From Micropterix aruncella (Eukaryota; Arthropoda; Insecta; Lepidoptera; Micropterigidae), in contig OX155961.1 in the NCBI GenBank assembly GCA_944548615.1, positions 24,510,692 through 24,574,691 on the forward strand: a stretch of 64,000 bases of DNA, in the 5' to 3' direction. How positions within the stretch are numbered: position 1 is the first letter of the stretch; each line of letters opens with the position of its first letter. The translations under genes were made by a program, and so were the position numbers. Positions 58,946 through 64,000 of the stretch are shown here, piece after piece. The notes under the pieces were generated by a model. The model saw only the letters and a program-made list of their open reading frames with translations. It searched no databases and was not told the origin of the DNA.

Positions 58946-59365
58946 AAAAAATGTCCACGCGCTGGGGGAAGGCAGTTTTTACTACCACGCGTGAGAACTT
59001 TCTTCGCTCAACGATACTTCTACAAGGCTCCAAGGCTTTATAATTAAATAGACATTGCGATTCAAAATTTACCATGGTAGCATTTAAGAGATCAATGAAA
59101 ACTTGATTGTTTTATAAAGGACTACTCTATGCCTAAACCAAACTTTGATTAGGTAAATTAAAAATAATAAAAATAATAATAGTAAAAGAAGTTTATTGTG
59201 AATATGTGTAATATATATTCACAGTATTTATGTAATTTTAGGTATTTATGCATTGGTGTAGGGTATAAACTTAATTTATTTTCTACTAATGTATGAGTGT
59301 ATATCGGGATAATTCAGTGTGTGTGTATTATACAAGTCTGAATGTTTATTTTTTTATATTCATAT
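58946..59365. other. Unassigned stretch, possible LINE scrap
   Basis: 59040-59110 can be read as 'FTMVAFKRSMKTWLFY', LINE C-terminus-like, but too short to call. Confidence 0.25.
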
Positions 59366-59480
59366 GACTGAACGTTATACCAGTAGGGCGGTGTCGACTA
59401 CAATGGGCGAACCCATCATCCCAGGCTGGTATAACGATATAGATCGTCCTTTTAGCCGTTGGATGAGCGTAGAATACTCG

Positions 59481-59556
59481 GGGACAAGACAGTCTACTGT
59501 CTAGTTCACCAGCAACCCGGGACAAGACAGTCTACTGTCTAGTTCACCAGCAACCC
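59481..59556. repeat. 38-bp tandem duplication inside R unit 9
   Basis: Two copies of a 38-bp unit containing AGACAGTCTACTGTCT, itself a short palindrome. Confidence 0.9.
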
Positions 59557-59832
59557 GTTGGAGACCGACGCATTAGTGCGAGGCACCGGGAAAGGTTACC
59601 AGCGGGCAGCTTCACCGCCTAACTACAGTTTTAGCAGTATATCTCCATCTGGAATTAACCTTCAGGATACCTCCGTCCTCCCGACTGGTTACGGGTCCGA
59701 AGTCGCTTACGCGACCTCTACCTGTTGTATTATAGCGGTAATTCAGTTTGAATTTATCGCGGACCTATGCGTTCTTTGCCCGTAGTTCCACGCGGGATCG
59801 ATTAGCACAAGGTCATTTCAAGAGTGGCAAGA

Positions 59833-59972
59833 CTATACCCGACTATTACTGACTATTACTGAAGCGATACTCGACTACACCCTGAGAAAAATATTGTATT
59901 TCTTCCTAAATTGCCGACTTATTATTATGGTTTTATTCCAAATGATGATTTTCCAGTCGGAATGTTGTCGAG
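59833..59972. mobile_element. 140-bp repeat inserted into R
   Basis: Nearly identical to 56240-56390 and absent from all other R units at this position, so it arrived after R. No clear target duplication or TIR was seen, apart from a 'GACTATTACT' duplication at its left edge. Confidence 0.7.
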
Positions 59973-60317
59973 TCCACCCGGAATGGAACATCCACCCCCG
60001 CTGCTTAGGAAACAGTATATTTCCATAGTCTCCAGACCCCTTCAGCAATAAGTCAGAATGCACAACCGATTGGTTTCGCCGACAGCTGCGCAAACCGTCC
60101 AGTGGCGCCGGGATGCAATCCCGCCGGGAGAAACCGGTCCACCAGCTCTGAGGCCTGACACACGGGAGTCTTACCCGGGGTAGCCTTCCACTGGAGGTGG
60201 CTTCTGAATAGGAGCTGGATGAGCCGATACGAGAACAAAATGGATCTTGTGGCCCAAGCTTCACGAAATTGTTCACCGTTAAAACCGTTTACCACCAACG
60301 TTTAAAACCGTTCACCA

Positions 60318-60666
60318 CTGAACGTCATACCATCTTGCGGTGTCAACTACAACGGGCGAGCCCGTCACCACAGGACGTTTTAACGATTAGTCGTTCTATC
60401 GCCCTGCAGTGAACGTAGAGACTTTGGACAGTACATTCTACGTCCAGCTACGTCACAACCCGTGAGAGTCCAACGCCTTACCGCGAGTAAACCAGGAGTA
60501 AACCCGGCGGGCTCGAGATACTCGCGCCCTCACTTCCAATTGTGACCAGATTTCTCCGGTCTCTCGATTGGTTCCGAGTTCGAGGTCGCTTGCGCGGTCC
60601 TCTCCCTTATGAAGCGGTGAAACGGAGTGCACCGAATCTTCGCGGACCAAGGCGTCCTTTGCCCGC
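60318..60666 (-). repeat. GC-rich repeat family R, unit 10 (minus), half unit
   Basis: Begins CTGAACGTCATACCA and the hairpin ACGGG-CGAG-CCCGT (60352-60365), and ends abruptly at 'CGTCCTTTGCCCGC', where another CTGAACGTCATACCAG follows (60667). So the terminal motif occurs three times at 59368, 60318 and 60667, in tandem-like order. Confidence 0.8.
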
Positions 60667-60693
60667 CTGAACGTCATACCAGTCAGGTCGCGG

Positions 60694-61229
60694 AAAAGGA
60701 ATATCCGAAGTAAAATATCAGCATCCCTAGAAACGAAGGTTTTCCGCTCAGTTAGGTAGGCGATGAGCTAATGGCTATGGGTTTCATGTTTTCCCTGCGT
60801 GATTTGTAACAATGTATACCGAATATCCCATAGTCCTTCTGTAGTAGACTTGTTTTTTGTAATAAATGAATAATGAACAGAGGGCGTCTTGCTCGCACGA
60901 GCCCGCGCTAATGCCAGAAAATGCACGTTTTTACTATTTTTACTTGAAGATGGCTAAACATATCTAAAATCTACTACCTAATTAAATCGTATAACATATA
61001 GCTACTGTTTCTGTATGCTTTTATCTAAGTAAGGTATGCCAGAGGGACGCCAGTTGTATATCCTTCTATGTATAGGGCTGGCTAATAAGGGCAGGTCTAT
61101 GTTGATAGTCTGTGGCGGCCATATTGTTTTGGAGGCGATGTAAAATCTGTTGTTTATTATTAACTAACTGATGCTAAATCCCAATGGCAAGTTACACGCC
61201 TGAGCAGCCCTTAAAAAATAGTCAAAATG
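60694..61229. other. Unassigned stretch
   Basis: GC-balanced. 'TGTGGCGGCCATATTGTTTT' near 61110 has no match in the window. Confidence 0.35.
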
Positions 61230-61420
61230 GTTGCGGAGAAATCCCAAGTGAATTTGTCACCAAAATCGTGCGATTTGACCCCGCTAGACTTTTTATTGTG
61301 GGCTTTTGTGAAGTGGAAGGTATATGCCAATAAGCTGCAATCAGCCGATGCCCTAAAATTCAACATAACCTAGGCCATCGCTCAAATTCAGCCGGATCTA
61401 TGCTGCAGTCATTTAAAATA
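61230..61420 (+). pseudogene. Tc1/mariner-type DDE transposase fragment
   Basis: 'CDLTPLDFLLWAFVKWKVYA' and 'LQSADALKFNIT', a stop, then 'AIAQIQPDLCC'. The SPDLTPLDFFLWG..K..VY pattern is the region around the last catalytic acid in a group of insect Tc1/mariner-superfamily transposases distinct from the two mariners at 39 and 43 kb. About 60 codons remain. Confidence 0.7.
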
Positions 61421-61596
61421 AGATCTATTGGATCCGTGCGACCGTGCGGAACCTCTGGGAATATTTGAGCGTTTTTATATTCCATACATAATTGCATACA
61501 TGGGCCTTTTAAACAAAAAAAGATTTGTGTTAATACCTCAAACACAGCTTGTTTTATTAAACAGGATGTCAAGATCGACCTGCTCATATAAGCGGT

Positions 61597-62229
61597 AGCG
61601 AATGGTTTCGTGCAGCTTGGGCTATAAGATCCATCGCGTTCTCGGATCGGTCCAACTCACGATTCAACTCCTATTCAGAAGCATCCTTGTGTGAAAGGCT
61701 ACCCCGAGTAAGACTCTTGCGTCTCAGGTCTCACGGCTGGTGGATCAGTTTCTCCTGGGGACTGCCTCCCGGCGCTAATGTACGGTTTGAGCACCGTTCG
61801 GCGACGCCAATCGGTTGCGCTCTCTGACTAATTGCTGAAGGAGTCTGAAGGCTTAGGAAATATAATATCCCTAAAGCAGCGGGGGTGCGAGCAAAAGATG
61901 CCATTGGTTCGCGATATATTTTAACATAACCGCTAAATATACGGTAGGTAGAGGTGGAGCAAGCGACTTGGAACTCGTAATTAGTCGGGGGGTTGAAGGC
62001 ATCCCGATAATTTATTCCAGACGAAGATATCCTTACAAAACTGGTAAACAGAGGGCGAGACTGCCTGCTGGGGTACTTTACCTGGTGCCTTGCCGCAAGG
62101 CTTTGGCCTCTGTCGGCATGTTAACTTAGCTAGACGGTAGATTTGTATTGTCTCTGAGTCATCTACGCTCACCTCATGGGAGATAGAACGATCACTATTG
62201 TTAAATAAGTTTAGCCAGAAAGCCATACC
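61597..62229 (+). repeat. GC-rich repeat family R, unit 11 (plus), main part
   Basis: Subfamily B start 'TTCGTGCAGCTTGGGC', then 'CTGACTAATTGCTGAAGGAG', 'CGAAGATATCCTTACAAAAC' and 'GATAGAACGATC'. Its hairpin end is separated by a LINE and resumes at 62976. Confidence 0.75.
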
Positions 62230-62972
62230 GCTACTCCAGTGACCAGCTCTACAGGGATTTTATGGTGTTGGATGCAAGACAACTATACGTACGGCAGGTC
62301 TTGATATGCTACTGGAAAGAACTCCAACGGGATAGAGGCAAGCCGACCAGGAACGCCCATAGACACGACACAAGACATAAAGACAGACATGTACAACCAA
62401 AAATGAGAACGAGCTTTGGACAAAGACACTATATTTACCTAGCGAAAAAACTCCATAACATATTTACCACGCAATTAGGCCAAGCTACAATCATTCAAAA
62501 TGACGCTCACTACAAAAGACTGGTAACATTATGGTTATTACACTCGACGAGGGAGCACTGTGAGTCGTTAGTAACTAACGTTATTAAATAGGTGATATAT
62601 ATTACTTATTATTGTTATTATTATCTCATTAGCCTCATAATATTCATATATCTCACATATTTATTATATCTCATTTAATTTAATTTTTTTTTGTGTAATA
62701 TATACTATAATAGTTATACAATATACACTTGTAGGATTTTCCATGACTACAGAAATTACCTATACACCCGACAGATGAACGCAGTACTAAATATTACCTC
62801 AATACAGGCTCTGCCTAGTGAGGTGATAAAATACCGCCGAAGCCGCACCTTTAGTAAATTTCCAGGGTTCTACATTTTGTATGTACGACTGAATCATGTA
62901 AAATATACTATAGGAAGTTTAATCATGTAATACGAGGGATAAATAAAATAAATAAATAAAATTAAATTAAAA
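62230..62972 (+). mobile_element. LINE 3' end, 'FGQRHY' family, nested in R
   Basis: A frame of 109 codons reads 'LDARQLYVRQVLICYWKELQ', 'RTSFGQRHYIYLAKKLHNIF' and 'HYKRLVTLWL', stop at 62589-62591. A 3' UTR with 'ACAGGCTCTGCCTAGT' and an A-rich tail near 62938-62970 follow. The same block order as 9045-9960. 5'-truncated. It splits R unit 11. Confidence 0.75.
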
Positions 62973-62975
62973 AAA

Positions 62976-63030
62976 ATCTTCCTGAGGTAACGGGATCGCC
63001 CGTTGTAGTTGTCAACCATAGTTGCTTTTA
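62976..63030 (+). repeat. GC-rich repeat family R, unit 11, hairpin end
   Basis: 'CCTGAGGTAACGGG', loop ATCG, 'CCCGTTGTAGTTGTCAA' is the R terminus. Stem ACGGG (62990-62994) with CCCGT (62999-63003). Confidence 0.75.
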
Positions 63031-63890
63031 TTGGAAAACCTTGTTGATACGAATCTGGTTCATATACGTATATAAACATACATACAGTAAAAGCCAGTGT
63101 GGTTGAGTGATCAAATGGATCGTTCCCGAGCCCACTACAGGAGGATTTCACCTTTAGCTACTGAAAATCCCACCGCTTTGAAGGTAGTCACGGCGTAAAA
63201 CATGAGATATTTCCGGCAAATGACAGTCGCTGGGCCAAAAACGCCCTTTCCTAGTTCGCTGCCGGGGCGAGATTGCTTTCAGATAAAAAGGAAATAATTT
63301 ATGGAGCGATCTTCCTCGTATACACTTGCGAACGGCGACTATTTCCTGCAACTTTTTCCTCTCTTTCGCGGCGGTGTATTTTCCGGGTTCATTTGCTGCG
63401 CTTCGATACCGCACCGGGTAGCACACTAACACATTCACAAAAAAACACATAACAGGAAGTATTTATTTACTTATTTTACTAGATCACAAAAAATCATGAA
63501 ATATAGTTTTTATCGCTCCTAACCAGGCATAGTATGTGATAAGGTGAACACTACCACAAATTAATTTTAAAAAACCAACACATTTTTTAAAAAAATACTT
63601 AGTTTATTAAACGTTCAGTAGACCAAATTAATTTCATAACTATAAATAATGTTTAAAAAATCAGTCGTGTCACTCCAATATTTTCCCAGTAAATAACCAA
63701 GGACTGATTTCATATAAATAATAATTTCATAAATAAAATCGACGAGCGCTCTCTCTCGACCGGCTCACGAACCCGGTTGGGATCCGTTCCAATTGTCCTG
63801 GGCGGCGCGGTTTGTTTCTCGGATAAGCTTTAACAGACGGCGTTAATATTTGATTAAAATATATAGCGGAATTTGAATACTATTTGTTTA
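63031..63890. other. Mixed stretch, partly GC-balanced
   Basis: 63090-63125 ('GTGTGGTTGAGTGATCAAAT') vaguely resembles a tRNA-like A box. 63200-63430 looks like single-copy DNA. No gene supported. Confidence 0.35.
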
Positions 63891-63892
63891 GA

Positions 63893-63950
63893 AAATCGAA
63901 GACTATCGCGGTTGTTTGACATTATAAATAGGATAGAAAACGAATAGGAT
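63893..63950 (-). repeat. Palindrome family, outer part of an arm
   Basis: Reverse complement 'CGTTTTCTATCCTATTTATA' followed by 'ATGTCAAACAACCGCGATAG' equals 46318-46365. The inner arm is absent and sequence changes at 63951. Confidence 0.8.
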
Positions 63951-64000
63951 AGAAACCACTGGATGCAGTTTCAAAATCCCATTATGCTATCCAAAGAACA

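Larger units (their letters stand above)
59368..60316 (-). repeat. GC-rich repeat family R, unit 9 (minus), interrupted
   Basis: Starts with CTGAACGTTATACCAG and the hairpin ATGGG-CGAA-CCCAT (59403-59416), continues to 59832, is interrupted by the 140-bp repeat 59833-59972, and resumes at 'AGGAAACAGTATATTTCC' up to 'GTGGCCCAAGCTTCACGAAA' (subfamily B end). Contains a 38-bp tandem duplication at 59481-59556. Confidence 0.8.

Noticed and set aside
59391..60316. R units as LTRs (start TGTCGACTAC, end in CA-like sequence)
   Set aside because: Homology continues outside the putative TG end (CTGAACGT..GCGG), units occur without an internal coding region, and no primer-binding site was seen.
63085..63170. 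Second tRNA-like SINE head
   Set aside because: Only an A-box-like GTGTGGTTGAGTG was seen; no B box at the right distance.

Overview
The window reads as a repeat-dominated stretch of an animal, almost certainly insect, nuclear genome. It is AT-rich, has no bacterial-style gene packing, carries long (TA)n arrays, and contains pieces of many eukaryotic transposon lineages. A broken clip-domain serine protease, a family typical of arthropods, supports an insect. The order cannot be fixed from this sequence. No complete host gene was found. Two candidate host exons are offered at low confidence: 34 codons behind a CRE/TATA/Inr promoter near 5.65-5.89 kb, and a minus-strand exon near 51.4 kb.

Layout. 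0-3.3 kb: (TA)n arrays, a dead LINE reverse transcriptase and a decayed Penelope-like element with a GIY-YIG endonuclease region. 3.6-12 kb: mariner scraps, the promoter candidate, Helitron-like direct repeats, LINE 3' ends and a 778-bp (TA)n. 12.4-15.7 kb: a minus-strand transposon gene with a YqaJ-type nuclease, split by a 1.9-kb insertion that carries a LINE tail and a scrambled clip-protease pseudogene. 17-20 kb: (TA)n, a LINE tail and a 648-bp Tigger/pogo derivative with perfect 21-bp TIRs. 20.4-25.0 kb: the best preserved element, a CR1-group-like LINE (AP endonuclease plus reverse transcriptase) split by a 1.46-kb piggyBac-type element at TTAA. 25-28, 35-38.7, 48.5, 52.3-53.7 and 59.4-63 kb: a GC-rich repeat family (called R here), about ten units on both strands. 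28-34 kb: LINE tails, MITEs and an R2-type endonuclease remnant. 36-47 kb: foldback elements, two decayed mariners (one carrying a 5S-derived SINE), an exact 270-bp duplication and a perfect 91-bp-arm palindrome. 47-58 kb: a young LINE 3' end, a long-TIR MITE, diverged tandem repeats, G-rich repeats and a 9-bp minisatellite.

Nothing here works as an operon or pathway. The relationships are nested insertions, and these give relative ages: R is older than two LINEs inserted into it, the YqaJ gene is older than its interrupter, a mariner is older than its SINE, and the 20-kb LINE is older than its piggyBac-type insert. The strongest candidate for something undescribed is R. Its units end in a conserved 5-bp stem with a UUCG/CGAA-type loop, and copies show paired substitutions that keep the stem. 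All protein calls come from reading conserved motifs by eye; no database search was run.
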